From Watersipora subatra (lineage: Eukaryota > Bryozoa > Gymnolaemata > Cheilostomatida > Watersiporidae), in contig NC_088708.1 of NCBI RefSeq assembly GCF_963576615.1, positions 8,556,001 to 8,620,000 of the forward strand: DNA of 64,000 nt. The letters run 5' to 3'. Both the position numbers and the translations under genes were made by a program. Shown here in pieces: positions 1 through 12,155 of this stretch; position 1 is the stretch's first letter; the number at the start of each line of letters is the position of its first letter. Under the pieces are notes generated by a model. It saw nothing but the letters and a program-made list of their open reading frames with translations. It did not search any database and was not told the origin of the DNA.

Positions 1-2364
1 TAAATAGCATTTGCAAACTTAAAGAGGCAGTTATAAAACTACAAGCATCTACTAATTACAACTAAAAATGAAGCATTAAACTTGCTGGCTCAAGTCTAAT
101 TGACTTTTCATCTCAGAAGGATAATAACATTGTTGAGTGGAGGCCAGATTTCATGGAGTTGCCTGTTTGAGTTGGATGATTAATATAGTTAACATATCCA
201 CTAAAACTCAAGCTGAAATGATTGTTAAGGCCAACTGACTTCATGTGTTCTTATTGACAGCGGCCTGATTCTTTTGTCTAATAGACAATAGCGTGTCAGC
301 TATTGAATAGCCATTGAGTATCATTCAATGCGTAGAATGGCATCCGGCATGTCTCACCGATTACGACAGCAGCCAGGTCGACCTTGCGGTAACGATATTG
401 ATTGGTCTCTGGTCTATTAAGAAAGTTCATTCTATGTCAATATGAAAAAACAGTAAACTGGAAGATCCTCAGAGCCTGCAAATATAACTAAGATGAATCT
501 TATATTATAACAATCATAAAAATTCAAAAGAATGTTGAGGGGCCACAAAGAAGACAATATTGTACGTCTGTGTTGTTGGAGTTGGACCCACAGAGACTGC
601 AGGCTGAAGTCGCTTGCAGACAAACATCAATAATTAGAGAAACCGCTGTTGGTAGAGAAATAGATGCCGCACAGTTTTAATTAAATCAACTTCATACCGC
701 TTAAATACCTGGACTAAAATTATTAAAATATTTAAGTAAAATTGAGGAAGCCATAACTTAAATATTTTGGAGAGATGAGATAATACCTTGAAAATTAAAC
801 ATAACAACTAAAATAGTCTCAGTGACTAGTACAAAGCTACTAATCTAGAGAAGAAAGTGATGGGTAACTTATTTACAAGCCAGCGTACCGAGGAGACACA
901 ACTCCCTTCTCCCTCTGTAGGTTTTAACTGATAAATGCACAGCGTTGACAAGTGAAGATAAAAACAGGAAATAGTTTGAAGTGTGCTGAAAGTCACACGT
1001 GTTTTTATCGCTGTTGGAAGCGTAATTAATCAAGGTTTTTAGAACTTTCCAGATTCCCATATCATTTGTTGAATATTTACTTTTCATGGATATTCAACAT
1101 GTTGAATCCTATATCGAGATGTTAGTGAATTAACACATATTTACAGATCAATTATGAAAAAGTATTGAAGATAGAGCATTTGGGATGATCTTCCATGTTG
1201 TATTACCTACATGCCATATCATCATCGAGACATTGTTATAACATGCACACACCCAATGTGGTACTTTCTACTTGTTCCAAATACTAATTGAGAATGGCTG
1301 GCTCCACACGACATGCCAATAGAAGTTAAACACTTTTTTTTTTCAAAAGTTCATATTAGCACTTTGTGTCGTAGCAGAGCAATATGGTTATGTTGTTTTG
1401 AGTGAAAAGATATAAATTTTATTTAATCATGAATAAGTACATATTTTGATACCATTAACCACAAGTTAATCGGTTAACAGGAAACTGATACAGATTAGTA
1501 GGAGTTCAAAATAAAATTAAACGGAGAAAATTGTTTAGATATATGAGATAAGTGATGAAACAGTCAAGGTTGTCTCTCACCGTACTGCTACACGTATATA
1601 TGGTTCACTAGTTCTTATTTGAATACGTAAAAATTGCAAAAGCAATGGATTGAGGGTTTAGCTAATATGTTCTAACAGAACCCAATCCTTAGACATAAAA
1701 AACTTTTTGGCATATTGAGACACCGGCAGCAGGCATCCATCTAATTGTGTGACAGTATAATATCTATCAGTTTTATAACAATGATAGATTTTTAGGCACA
1801 TGCCTACCAGTATAATCGTAATTCCTAATAGGATCACAAAATAACCATAGATTCTTTACAGTATTTAGTTTTTGTAAAAAAATTAAAGAATAAAAATGTA
1901 AAAATTTAATAGTTTATAATAATCCATAATAATCTATATTAGCGAAATTGAGAATTCTGCTGACGCACTTATAAATAAAGTATATGTAGCATCATGAGTC
2001 ATGCTAAAAGTTGGCAGGCAATTAGGCTGGATTCAACTTGGTTCTTCTCAAGCGAGTAATGCAATTGCATAAATGGTGCTTACTGGAGGGCCTAATAACA
2101 CAATGTTTACAAACTGACTATTATTTAAAGTGCTAAATAGGAATTCCATGACATAAAGAGAGTAAACACAAATTTAATTGGTTGTAAAATAAACACTCTC
2201 TAATGGGGCAGAGAATCCTAAATTATTATGGCGGCTATTCAGGCTGTCCACTCTCTAATTCATGCAGGCCTGTGAAACACTCGGTGCGAGTCTCAAATAT
2301 TTTCTCATGGTCGCAATGAAACTATTAACATATATAATCAATGCGTGCAATTTTTGCTTTACAG
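1..2364. other. AT-rich non-coding stretch
   Basis: I see no gene I can support here. Open frames are short, lack flanking splice sites and encode nothing recognisable. If 2365-2643 is a real terminal exon, this stretch would be its upstream intron or contain further exons that I cannot identify. Confidence 0.4.
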
Positions 2365-2643
2365 CCAACTCCTTTGACCGAATCCTTACTAGCTAGAAAA
2401 CCGTGTGGAAGGGGGTTACAGCATGCCGTGCCCAGATTTGAAGATACACCGCTAACGTATAGTAGCTGGCGTAAAAATGCCCTTGACCCTTCAGAGCTGC
2501 CTGTGCCTAAAGCTTCTAATGCATGCTGTCAAAATTCACTTCCAAAACAAAGGGCCAATCATTGTTCTGGACAGCAGAATCCTGTTATAAATTCTAAGGT
2601 AGAAGCATTACATGCAAAACACTCTTTGATGACACGTGCATGA
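2365..2643 (+). CDS. possible terminal exon of an unknown gene
   Basis: An open stretch of 92 codons follows a good splice acceptor (a T-rich tract ending in TTTACAG at 2364) and ends with TGA at 2641-2643. The peptide is rich in Ser, Pro and Lys (for example PRFEDTPLTYSSWRKNALD) and has no recognised domain. Its balanced composition differs from the hydrophobic, Leu/Ile-rich peptides of chance frames nearby. The frame also opens with an ATG at 2341, but the acceptor makes an internal exon start more likely. Upstream exons would lie to the left, possibly outside the window. It could still be a chance ORF. Confidence 0.35.
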   Translation, partial: PTPLTESLLARKPCGRGLQHAVPRFEDTPLTYSSWRKNALDPSELPVPKASNACCQNSLPKQRANHCSGQQNPVINSKVEALHAKHSLMTRA

Positions 2644-2738
2644 TGATGTATGTACCTTTAGTTTATGCTAAATCCCTGCATTGCTTTGACTTGTGATCTA
2701 GAAGTTTCCACGTGTTTATATTCTGATAACAATAGAGC

Positions 2739-3122
2739 TGACTACTGAGGGTTAGTTCAGTACTGGCTACTGAGCGTTAGTTCAGTACTGGCTACTGAGA
2801 GTTAGTTCAGTACTGACTACTGAGAGTTAGTTTAGTACTGGCTACTGAGAGCTAGTTCAGTACTGACTACTGAGAGTTAGTTCAGTACTGGCTACTGAGA
2901 GTTAGTTCAGTACTGGCTACTGAGAGTTAGTTCAGTACTGGCTACTGAGAGTTAGATCAGTACTGACTACTGAGAGTTAGTTCAGTACTGGCTACTGAGA
3001 GTTAGTTCAGTACTGGCTACTGAGAGTTAGTTCAGTACTGGCTACTGAGAGTTAGTTCAGTACTGACTACTGAGAGTTAGTTCAGTACTGACTACTGAGA
3101 GTTAGTTCAGTACTGGCTGCTG
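2739..3122. repeat. 25-bp minisatellite, about 15 copies
   Basis: The repeated unit is about GTTAGTTCAGTACTGGCTAC plus TGAGA. Copies differ by few substitutions (GGCTAC or GACTAC), so the array is young or homogenised. It contains no gene. Confidence 0.9.
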
Positions 3123-3990
3123 GAGTGGAAACTTCGAAGAGGCGGTATTAAACATTTAGTATGTCGAGATCTTCGCTGCATGCTGACGGAACATACCATA
3201 TTATTTCTATGAAGCAATAATATTTTGTGTGTTACAATTTAGGCTATCTGATCAGTGATGTGATGGTTTAGTTGCTGGTAGGTTAAGAGCACAGGCTATA
3301 AAGGATGCTCTCTAATTAAACGGGGAGACAACTTTCGATAATAATCGGAAAAAATTTCGTTGGATTGTTTACTTTTAGTTCAGGATAATTAAACTTTAAA
3401 ATCATCTAAAACTTGAAATATATTTGTCCTGAGAATTGAAACCATAAGGTACAATGCTGCATATAGAATGGAGTCACGTATTTCACAACTTGTTGTTCTA
3501 GAGTCAGTTAGTTGGCAATCTACCTGCGTGTTTGTGTCTCACCATAAAACATTATGGGCTGCCTCATTGAAAAGTGCTCACAGGTAGGAGACCGGGCACA
3601 GAACAAACCAAACAAGTATTTAAAGCTACATGCATATGATTTATTGAGATTGGTTAAAAAACATACAAAGGCATATTGCCGCATCATCTAACACTCTAAG
3701 GTATTGTTGTGGCAAGCCTTCTTAAGTTCTTGGTGAACCAAGATATCATCGCTGTTCTGTCAAAATGGCCATAAATTTTTATTATTTTAAACGAACATGT
3801 ATTTATTGATATTGGTAGTTGTGTCAGTAGTCTCAGGAGTTGCTAGTAGCAGGTGGTGATGCAATTGATCACACTTGAAATTCTTTGCCAAAACGGTCAT
3901 CTCTCTCTGACATATTTACATATTTTAATAAAACAAAACTAGTTTTATGCCATACACGCAATTATAAATCTAAACAGTCATGCTACGGTA
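3123..3990. other. non-coding stretch
   Basis: I see no coding exon, RNA gene or clear repeat in this AT-rich interval. Confidence 0.4.
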
Positions 3991-4168
3991 ACTCCAGTCA
4001 TACATGGAGACATTGCAGCTAAGTCTAACATTCCTAGTGGTGCATCTATAACAAACTCAACCAGGAGAAACCATGGCTGGTGATAGAAAGTTTCCAGAAG
4101 CATCTACAAAGCAACATAAAGACACCATTTCGCTTCTCTGTTGGCTGGTGACTTTATTGACTTGGTAA
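3991..4168 (+). repeat. dispersed repeat, copy A (inverted relative to 7963-8140)
   Basis: This segment matches the reverse complement of 7963-8140 over its whole length, including an ATGGCTGGTGATAGAAAG block and the CAGTCATACATGGAGACATT block. The two copies differ at several positions but are collinear. It is likely part of an interspersed repeat or a transposon fragment, since no coding function is evident. Copy A ends about 260 bp before the start of the small gene at 4429. Confidence 0.75.
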
Positions 4169-4428
4169 CAAAAATAGTTATTTAGTCTCCTTTCAAGTTT
4201 AGAGTATAGAAATGGGTTAGTTGAAATAACTACAAGTCAAAGAAGCAGAGTTCAAATGGTAGTTGATCTTCTTTAAAGTCAGAGAGGCTTATAAATTGTT
4301 TTAAGTGATTGGCAGATTGGCATCTCGGTTTGGTCTTGTAAGATGCACCTAGCGGTAACTAAGCAACCGTAGCGTGAGTGCAGCAGCATCTCCATATGGC
4401 ATAATGGAGAAGCACTTGAAAACTCAAT

Positions 4429-5383
4429 ATGATTGTACAGATGGTGAGACATCCATTAAAAGTTGGATTGAGGAGCAGGAAAACAAAGCGGAAATGCATA
4501 GAGTTTAAAGCGCTGTTGAAGCTGTATAAACAAGAACGGGCAAAGAGAGGGCTAAATACTCAGCGTGGCATCCTCGGCAGGAGAACGCTAAAGGAAAAGC
4601 GAGTGCCCACAGACGTAGCGATGATTGTTAGGGCGCTGCGTGAGACAGTCGCTCTTTCCTGTATAGCTGAGGTTAGTCCTGGACTATTATGAGTAACTGT
4701 AAACTCTGTGATGCAGTTTTGATTAGCTTAACACGCTGTCCATAAATAACAAATTTAAATAATTTATTACATATTTAGAAACGGAAAGTGCCCGATGGTA
4801 TCTTCGGCTTTGAGCATACATTATTCATATGAAGCTAAATTATTTCAAGTGATTTCAAAGAGGCGTTTATGTATGGCTAAAGTTATTTTGTGCACTTCAA
4901 AGAGAAGACAACTTGTTAATTAACTAATTTTATTAAAAAAGAATACAACTCCTAATTTACAGTGAGTAAAAATGTTATCTCGTTATTGAGAAAGTAAACA
5001 GGGTAGGAAAATGTAGATACAAATAACAAAACGGCTGCACTTACTTGGATTTAAAAAAAATCACCAGCAACTATTGAGCTATGAGTAGTTATTTAAAAAT
5101 AAGTTAGTGTGATCGTTACAATAGTTAAACTATTGACTAACTTACTGTAGCACAGAATAATTTCAGCAATCTTATTTTTGTCTAGGATTTACAAGAGCGA
5201 ATAACCAAGCTTCCATTTCCTGGTCGCGTCATTCCTCCTCTGGACCAAATTGAAGATCTCACAAAAGAGCTTCACTACAGACTAGCAAGCCAAGCACCTT
5301 CACTTGTTGTCACAGAAGATGACAACCGTCGTTACACAATACTGAAAAGTTACAAGCGCTGTCGCAGACGGGTTAATTCATAG
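4429..5383 (+). CDS. unknown two-exon gene, 146-aa basic protein
   Basis: Exon 1 is 4429-4671 and exon 2 is 5186-5383. The donor is GAG|GTTAGT and the acceptor TTTTTGTCTAG|GAT, and they join in phase 0. The product is 146 aa, very rich in Lys and Arg, probably helical, and ends KSYKRCRRRVNS. I do not recognise a family. The exon 2 peptide (LPFPGRVIPPLDQIEDLTKEL) has clearly coding-like composition. A polyadenylation signal AATAAA lies 14 bp after the stop (5397-5402), which supports a real gene. The start is uncertain: ATG at 4429 or 4433+8 (4441) are both in frame, and the sequence before 4441 (TTGTACAG) also looks like an acceptor, so a 5' non-coding exon is possible. An overlapping frame from 4404 gives a 34-codon peptide that I consider less likely. 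Confidence 0.6.
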
Positions 5384-5396
5384 TGTATCAAATGTA

Positions 5397-5402
5397 AATA
5401 AA
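5397..5402 (+). terminator. polyadenylation signal AATAAA of the 146-aa gene
   Basis: A canonical hexamer starts 14 bp after the TAG stop codon and is followed by a G-rich stretch (GGGGGAAGG), as expected for a cleavage and polyadenylation region. Confidence 0.55.
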
Positions 5403-5589
5403 GGTGCAAAGGGGGAAGGAAAATGCCATCCAATTTATCATGTTATGTTTGCTGTAAATAGTATGTTCGTTTATAATATATTCCACTGCAAAATTTAGGT
5501 CAATATACAAGCCAATATAGTAAGATATTTATCAAAGTGGTGAATTACACTCTCTGAAGCCTTGTAAGCCGAACAACAAGTTTATAGTC

Positions 5590-5880
5590 TTGTTGAACTC
5601 TGTTACTATCACTTGGTGAGTACCTTAGATAGTACTAACTATTAGTACCACTTGGTGAGTACCATGGATCGTACTAACTGTTAATATCGCTCGGTGTGGT
5701 ACTTAGGATAATAGTAGCTAGTAATATCGCTTGGTGAGTGAATTGGATAGTACTGACTGTCACCATCACTTGGTGAGTACCTTGGATAGTAATAGCTGTT
5801 GATATCACTTGATGAGTACTTTGGATAGTAGTAACTGTTACTATCACTTGACCAAGTACATTTGATAGCACTAGCGACAC
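5590..5880. repeat. diverged ~40-bp tandem repeat, about 7 copies
   Basis: Copies share the core CACTTGGTGAGTACCTTGGA followed by TAGTACTAACTG and a short spacer. Copies differ markedly, so the array is older than the other minisatellites here. Open frames on the minus strand are by-products of the repeat. Confidence 0.75.
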
Positions 5881-7369
5881 TATACATAAGGCAATACTCT
5901 TTGGTTAGCTAGTCTATTACTAGTACTCCTAGTTTAACTCTAAACAAAGTAGCCAGTGTAAAGCAGCTGTACCTATGGCTAAACTGTTAGTGAGCATGGG
6001 TGTTAGGAGGCAAGCAGTAGATGGACTCAATTAGAAAAAAACCATGTTTGAATAAGTCATGCATTTGCGCTTGATCAGTCATTAAATAATGTTTAAACAT
6101 AGATACATTCAACTAAACAGTTATTTCTTTTGACTGTCGCAATAATTAGAGTAATCTAAATGAACTGGTTCATAACAAGTTGCGCGCTTAAAGATGACTT
6201 GATTTACAATCGACTGTCTTGTAGCCTTGGATGAGCTCTTTATTTCTTAGCTCTATTTTAAGCTCAGTTTTCTGTAATATCAAGATGCTCATTGTTTAGG
6301 GTAGCGAGTATAAATACACAATGTTCTTTTTCATTTGACCTATATACAATGATCAAATGAAAACTCTGAGACATGCTCTACAGTCGGAATTCACTCGAAT
6401 GTTTCAAAAATTCTTTGCATCAGAAAGAAACGGAGCTAGCTTCCTTTTTTGCAAGGCATGTAAAATATTGTAACAGGCATGTGGGAGATAAGCAAATTTT
6501 TATTGGATTTTAATGAATAATTGGGTCTGATATGTTTCACATTAGTAAAGTGTATCTCTGATATGAGCATCAGGAGAATTAAACCAAGCGACACGGATGC
6601 CTTCTTTATTTCGCTTTTTGATTTGAGTTAAAAATAAAGGCGCTTTCTAGTTTTTTTATTTTGGATTATTAATGCATGTAAATCATAATGGTGGGTAGCA
6701 GGGTAGCTAGAGACTATGTCTGAATTCAGCTCATATGTGCTTCAATAGGTTTGTTCTCAAAGTACATACCGAGTGAAGTGGAGACAGTGTCTCAGTGTAT
6801 CACACCTGCTGTCACAAGGCGCACTGTTGTGTGTCTCAATGTACCCATTGGCTCGTAGGCTGCTGCTAATGTCAATTTTTTTGCAGATAATGCCTAGGAA
6901 ATCTCGTTAAAAGAGAGCTAAGGATGGCCCTCTCAGATATGTCACACTGCGCTGTGAAACTTGTTATTGAAGACAGGCTCATTCTCAGAAAAGCTTCTGA
7001 ACTAATGACAGGGCCATTTAAACTTTGGCAAAATGGGTTTGAAAATTGTCATGTTATGAAAGAATTATAATAAGGATAGTTTCTACCAATTGCTATGAAA
7101 GCAATCAAATCGTAAAAGCTACTGATGGCTTATTCATATGCTCAAACTAGATGAATGTCCAGCGGTGCACAAGTAATAGAAAATAGCTTATAAACAGTGG
7201 CAGGTAATGTAGTTGCTATTGGCTAATTTGAGTAAGCTAATATACATACTGCTAAACTTACTAATAAAAGCCGTGAAAGCAAGCTTTAGTGACGGTGAGC
7301 ATAACACAGCATTGTTATGCATATTTTAACCCAGATAATGACTATCTACCCGGTAGATCCGTTGTACCC
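5881..7369. other. non-coding stretch
   Basis: I see no exon, RNA gene or repeat that I can support in this interval. Confidence 0.4.
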
Positions 7370-7500
7370 CGGATAGTGTAATGGGCTAGTTTGGTGCCTT
7401 GTGACTGGGAAGTTCTGAGATCAAATCCTCTGCAGTGTAGATTTTTCATTGTTAGATTTTAAATATTATAACTGGACACAGGGGTGAAAACAAAACAACC
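7370..7500 (+). repeat. candidate tRNA-derived SINE
   Basis: The segment carries an A-box-like motif (TAGTGTAATGGGCTAG) and, about 40 bp on, a B-box-like motif (GTTCTGAGATCAAATCC). These are spaced and ordered as in the tRNA-like head of a SINE, and an AT-rich body follows. It does not fold obviously into a full cloverleaf, so a functional tRNA is unlikely. Confidence 0.4.
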
Positions 7501-7962
7501 AACAAAAATACAAACAAACACTGAGATTTACATAGATGTAATTCTTTTAGAAATGTAAAAAAGCATAAGAGGAGTAAAGGTGTTATAGTCTACAAGTCAA
7601 ACTACAATAGAAGACAGATGATGGGCTCAATTATAAAAAGAACTGAAATAATACCTAATAGAGTGCGTGGCAATGAATAATAGTCTGACAATGACAGACA
7701 CCAAATTATTTTTCTTTCAATAGCCGATAGCCAACAAACTGAAAGTTCCACCTAACTGGTTGAGACAGTCCATGACAAAGACGGCTTATGCTCTATTATT
7801 GAAAGACATCAGCTAAGTCTACAGAAATACTAGCTTTAATAGGCACAGTGTGGACCAATTTCTGGTTAGTCCAAAATAAGACCTGGCCTCAAAACCTCAC
7901 CAAAATTAAAATGTAGATAAATAATAATAAATATATACATAATAATTGTTGCAAGAGACACT

Positions 7963-8140
7963 CACCAAATCAGTCAAGTTACAAGCCAACAGAGAGGCGA
8001 AATGGTGACACTATGTTGCCCTATAGATGCTTCTGGAAACTTTCTACCACTAGCCATGGTTTTTTCTTGGTTGAATTTTGTTAAAAGTGCACCACTAGCA
8101 TAGCTAGACTTAGCTGCAATGTCTCCATGTATGACTGGAG
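7963..8140 (-). repeat. dispersed repeat, copy B (inverted relative to 3991-4168)
   Basis: This is the reverse-complement partner of 3991-4168, about 4 kb away. It marks either two insertions of one family or the arms of a larger rearranged element. I see no terminal motif that would assign a transposon class. Confidence 0.75.
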
Positions 8141-8162
8141 ACATCGCAAACCCTGGAATCCT

Positions 8163-8860
8163 TCATAAAGTATGACAAATGCTCAAAAGAAGAAAAGGGC
8201 CTTCTCAACTTGGATAACAATACCACTCATTTATATCCCGATTTGATATATACTAATACTATATAATATATAGTATTATATAATATAGTACTATATAATA
8301 ATACATGTATATACTAATAATATACTGTATTTAGCTCAGATGAGTAACTAAGCTAAATCTGTTGTAATATGAACTGTAATCTCCACACTCTGCTCTAAGC
8401 AGCAGAGTGTAGATATTACACCAGAATCAGTAAAACCTGCTCAAACCCTAAAGGCGAAATAGCGGATCTACCAAACTGAGGTGCCAAAGGTAACACATAA
8501 TCGTGTGACCCTGGAAATAATGAGAGGCTATCCAAAGCTGAAAGAAACCAATGAAGATGAATAGAAAAGCTAAAAAAAGCATTATTGACTGTGATGAAAC
8601 GGAGCCAACCACATCTGCAGTAGCTTTGGAAAAAAACACAGAGCAGGAAGAGAAAAGTCATGAGATAAACAAAAATTTGTAGGCAGGTCTATTGATGCTT
8701 CAAGTGGTGAGCAAATTGCTGAAGTCATTGAAAAGCTAGATGATTCAGTTGCGGAACACACGTAAGAAATAGATGACATAACTCCAGAAAATAATATCAT
8801 TGAACTTACAGTTGCATTAGAAACTGATGAAGGTGATTTTGTTTTGGTTGAATGGTTGTC
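8163..8860 (+). pseudogene. possible decayed coding stretch, family unknown
   Basis: Three separate plus-strand stretches read like protein: ESFIKYDKCSKEEKGLLNLD near 8155-8240, an acidic KSIIDCDETEPTTSAVALE stretch near 8571-8640, and IDASSGEQIAEVIEKLDDS near 8690-8750. They lie in different frames with stops between them and have no splice sites that would join them. I do not recognise the family. It is probably a decayed gene or transposon fragment, or chance. Confidence 0.3.
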
Positions 8861-8868
8861 CTGGTTAG

Positions 8869-8931
8869 TAGGGAGGTTGAGACAAGAGCAATAAATACTT
8901 TGTATCTATTGCTCTTGTCTCAACCTCCCTA
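8869..8931. repeat. perfect 25-bp inverted repeat hairpin
   Basis: The arm 8869-8893 (TAGGGAGGTTGAGACAAGAG...) is the exact reverse complement of 8907-8931, with a 13-bp loop that itself pairs partly. It is too perfect for the surrounding AT-rich sequence. It could be a very short foldback element or a structured-RNA site. Confidence 0.85.
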
Positions 8932-9881
8932 TCAAGTTCTTATTGTCTCAAGGTACTCTGCATAAGTGTATGGGGTAAAATGAGACACGCTTTTATAATA
9001 GCTCGTGTTACTGAGCAGTTCATTATGCATACTACACTCTCTGACAGATTTGTAAGATCATGATATAGTATTTTGTGGCAAAATATGATGGTTTTTAGGC
9101 TAACAGTGAAAGTTTTATGAGCAATTAAAGAACCTGCTTGCACCTCGTCTTCCGCTACCATAGCTTGGCTCTTCACCTAGCAGTCTTCACAATGACAATG
9201 ATGAATACAAAGGCACTATCACTCGAATGCCTCAACTACATGTAGAACTCATCTTCGGAAACAGCAAAAACTCGGCACACTTCTAGTTGAGCCATTATTC
9301 AGAGCACCCAACTACAGACACAGACTCACTGAATTTGTAATTTTCATGAGTGGACAACTCCCTTGAGGCTACTTTGGATGTGGACTATTATTAGTCACAT
9401 CTCAAAGACAGCTGAGATACACAAATCCTTGGCAGTACATACTCAATTTATTTACAAGTTTACTAGCAGCTGTTAAAATTTTTTTATCAATCATGTGACT
9501 GTTTAGCAGATTGCTACATGTTTTTTTTACACATTCATGTCAGACGTGACTAGATTGTGCAACCCAAAATTATTTAAATATCCCGCAAGAGCCCAATACA
9601 TACACATATATAATATATATACATGTAAAGTTGATACAACTGCATAACCATGTTTTGTTGAAATCTGGCAAAAGTAGGGAGGCCATCAAGTTAGGCATTT
9701 TAGATGCTTTTGGATACCATTGCACGACAAAATTGATTTGATAAGTACCAACAATAAATGTTACAGAAATGGACAAAAGTTGTTCAGAAACCATCAGACA
9801 ATAAAAATGATGTCACACAAGACAGTTTCATGTCGAAATGTCACCAGAGTGGCTCATTCCCAATAGAGGCATATATCGCCT
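8932..9881. other. intergenic stretch downstream of the coiled-coil gene
   Basis: I see no coding exon. On the minus strand an AATAAA (plus-strand TTTATT) lies near 9448-9454, about 430 bp after the stop codon of the coiled-coil gene, and may be its polyadenylation signal. Confidence 0.3.
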
Positions 9882-12155
9882 TCATGTGGTTATAGAAGCA
9901 TTTAATGACAGATATGAGTGACTGCTGGAGTAGATTTTGTAAGGATCAACATTATCTGTGTCCGTATGATCTGAATGTTGAAGAGAAGATAAATCCACTG
10001 CACCAGAATCATGACTAATAGCTGAAGATTCTCGCAACAAATCACTTCTCTCTGGTGCCATTTGCTGATGATCGAACTTGTCTTTCCGTTTTTGTTTTTT
10101 TAACATTTTCAATTCTTTGGCCAGTGACTGCATTTCTTGAGTTGTTTTTTCAGTCTCCATGGCTATTAATGAATGGGCATCCCGCGGTGATAATTTTCCC
10201 TTTTGCAACTTTGAAATGAGCTTATTTTTTTCTTCCAATCTGTCCTCAAGTAAAGATATTTTATATTCCTGCTCGGAAATTTGCGTTGAGAGTTCAATAA
10301 TAATGTTTGATCTGCCATCAGTTGCAGTAGTAATCGTACTAGCATCACCACTCGCACTTATATTTGCTGTTTCCACTTTATCTGTAACAGATAAAATTCC
10401 TAGAGTGACTTTTGACCTAGAAAGGAAAGTCTCCATTGTGGTTCAGTATTGTCTCTACATTTAGGAATCATAAAATGCTATATGGACTGGAGAGTCTGCT
10501 TAATCAAGGTGGAGTGCAACCCCATCAGATCAGAAGTAAACAGGACTTACCTTGAAGTTCTAGATTCTCTTGTTTTAATAAAGATATCTGATCTTTGAGT
10601 TCAAATATCTTCAATGATTGCTCTTGTTTAGAAGTGGCATGCTTTGCCTTGACCGCTTCCACCTTAGCCTTGCACCTCTGCCTCTATCACATAGAAATAA
10701 CACATAATGATGCTGAAAAGAGCAAAAGCACAGACTCAAAAAGTTATTATTGCATAGACTAGTATTTGTATATTCCCTTTATGCACTAGCAATGCTACTA
10801 AAACTTCTGCTTACTGGCTGAATGTTCCAGAACATTGACTATTATGAACCTGAGAAAATTCTGTTAAGTTGACCACTAAGAATTCCTTTCTCGCTCAATG
10901 GCACAACTATAATAACTTAATAAGTCGTCACAGCCGTAGTACTTAATCATTCATTTAAACAAAATATTTTTAATCAGTTAGACACAGACCTTATATTATT
11001 TCTAGCTTATAAACAAAGTATTGTTACTCAACGCAACCAGCGGTCTAGTACCATCCAAAGTACAGCAACCAGAAGGTACTGTCAATACTACTGGTGGATC
11101 TAGTACTTTCTAAAGTACAGCAACTAGGAGGTGCTGTCAATACTACCGGTGGATCTAGTACCATCTACAGTACAGCAACCAGAAGGTACTGTCAATACTA
11201 CCAGTGGTCTAGTACCTTCTACAGTACAGCAATCAGAAGGTACTGTCAATACCTTATGATCTATAATACAACATTTGATCAGCACTACCACCTATAGTAT
11301 AAGGCACAGTCAATACTATCAGTAGATGTGGTACCTAAACAGTACAGCAAATAGCTAAGATCATCAGTGAATTGTGTACCATTTATAAAAACTCAGTACT
11401 ACCAGTGAGTCTCGCAACATCTGTAGTTCATCATGACTCGTTGATAGTGCTATTTAGACATAAAAAATCTGATATTTTGACTGCTTGAGTGGGAACTCAA
11501 CAGTTAACCAGTTAATAGTTAGCCTAGAATTAGCTTGTGAGTCAACAAAGAAATCCATAATTGAAAGAAAGTGGATAAAAAATATTAATTACACCCTCAC
11601 AAGAGAAAATGCTTACCAACGTCTTCATAGCATCTTGTGCTGATTGCAATTCCATCTGTAGATTTAAAAGTTCCTGATCTTTAAGTTGTAAGGATTTACT
11701 GGTATCGGAGGAACCTAGTGGGCTACACTCAGGTCTCTGAAGCTCCTCCTCTAGCAAAGCGTTTTCCTCTACTAAGCGTTCATTTTCATTCTCAACTTCC
11801 TCTAGCTTCAATATTATTGAGACATGTGATGTGATAGCCACATTTTATACAGTACTTTTAAACAGCAAATACAAGCCAACCCAAGTTTTCAACCATATAA
11901 AACAATGAAGTGAAAAATGAAAATGAATTGACATGAATTGAGAGACATAAACTGCAAAATAATGGGTGAAAGTTTATGTAAGTTCGAAGCAATACAATAT
12001 TAAATAGTGCAATTTCATCTCTCACCTGTTTAGTAATATCAGCAATTTTTGCCTCATAGTCACGGTTCTCTTTTCGCACTTGGTCCAAACAGACTTCTAA
12101 ATTTACAAGTTTCTCATTTAATTTTGCCAATTCTTTGTCTTTGCTCGAGTTTACT
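9882..12155 (-). CDS. coiled-coil protein, 3' part of the gene (four exons)
   Basis: In gene order the exons are 12155-12026, 11805-11617, 10683-10551 and 10381-9882. Donors are CAG|GTGAGA, TTG|GTAAGC and AAG|GTAAGT; the phases join without a stop through to TGA at 9884-9882. The 316 visible residues are Glu-, Lys- and Leu-rich heptads (NENERLVEENALLEEEL; KISLLEDRLEEKNKLISKLQ), with a Ser/Asp-rich C-terminus ending SYLSLNASITT. This suggests a long parallel coiled coil of golgin or centrosomal type, but no diagnostic domain is visible and I do not name it. The first visible exon starts in phase 2, so at least one upstream exon is missing; I could not find it in 12156-14576. The acceptor of exon 11617-11805 (ATTGAAG) is weak. 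Confidence 0.75.
11040..11320. repeat. ~57-bp tandem repeat in an intron of the coiled-coil gene
   Basis: About four copies share TACAGTACAGCAACCAGAAG and GTACTGTCAATACTACCAGT blocks. It lies wholly in the intron 10684-11616. The plus-strand ORF over it is a repeat artefact. Confidence 0.8.

Noticed and set aside
7370-7450. Functional tRNA gene
   Set aside because: A- and B-box-like motifs are present, but I could not form a full cloverleaf with matched acceptor stem, so a SINE head is more likely.
8416-8800. Three overlapping minus-strand ORFs of 63-81 codons
   Set aside because: The plus strand has the more protein-like composition here; the minus-strand peptides are Phe/Leu/Ser-rich shadows.
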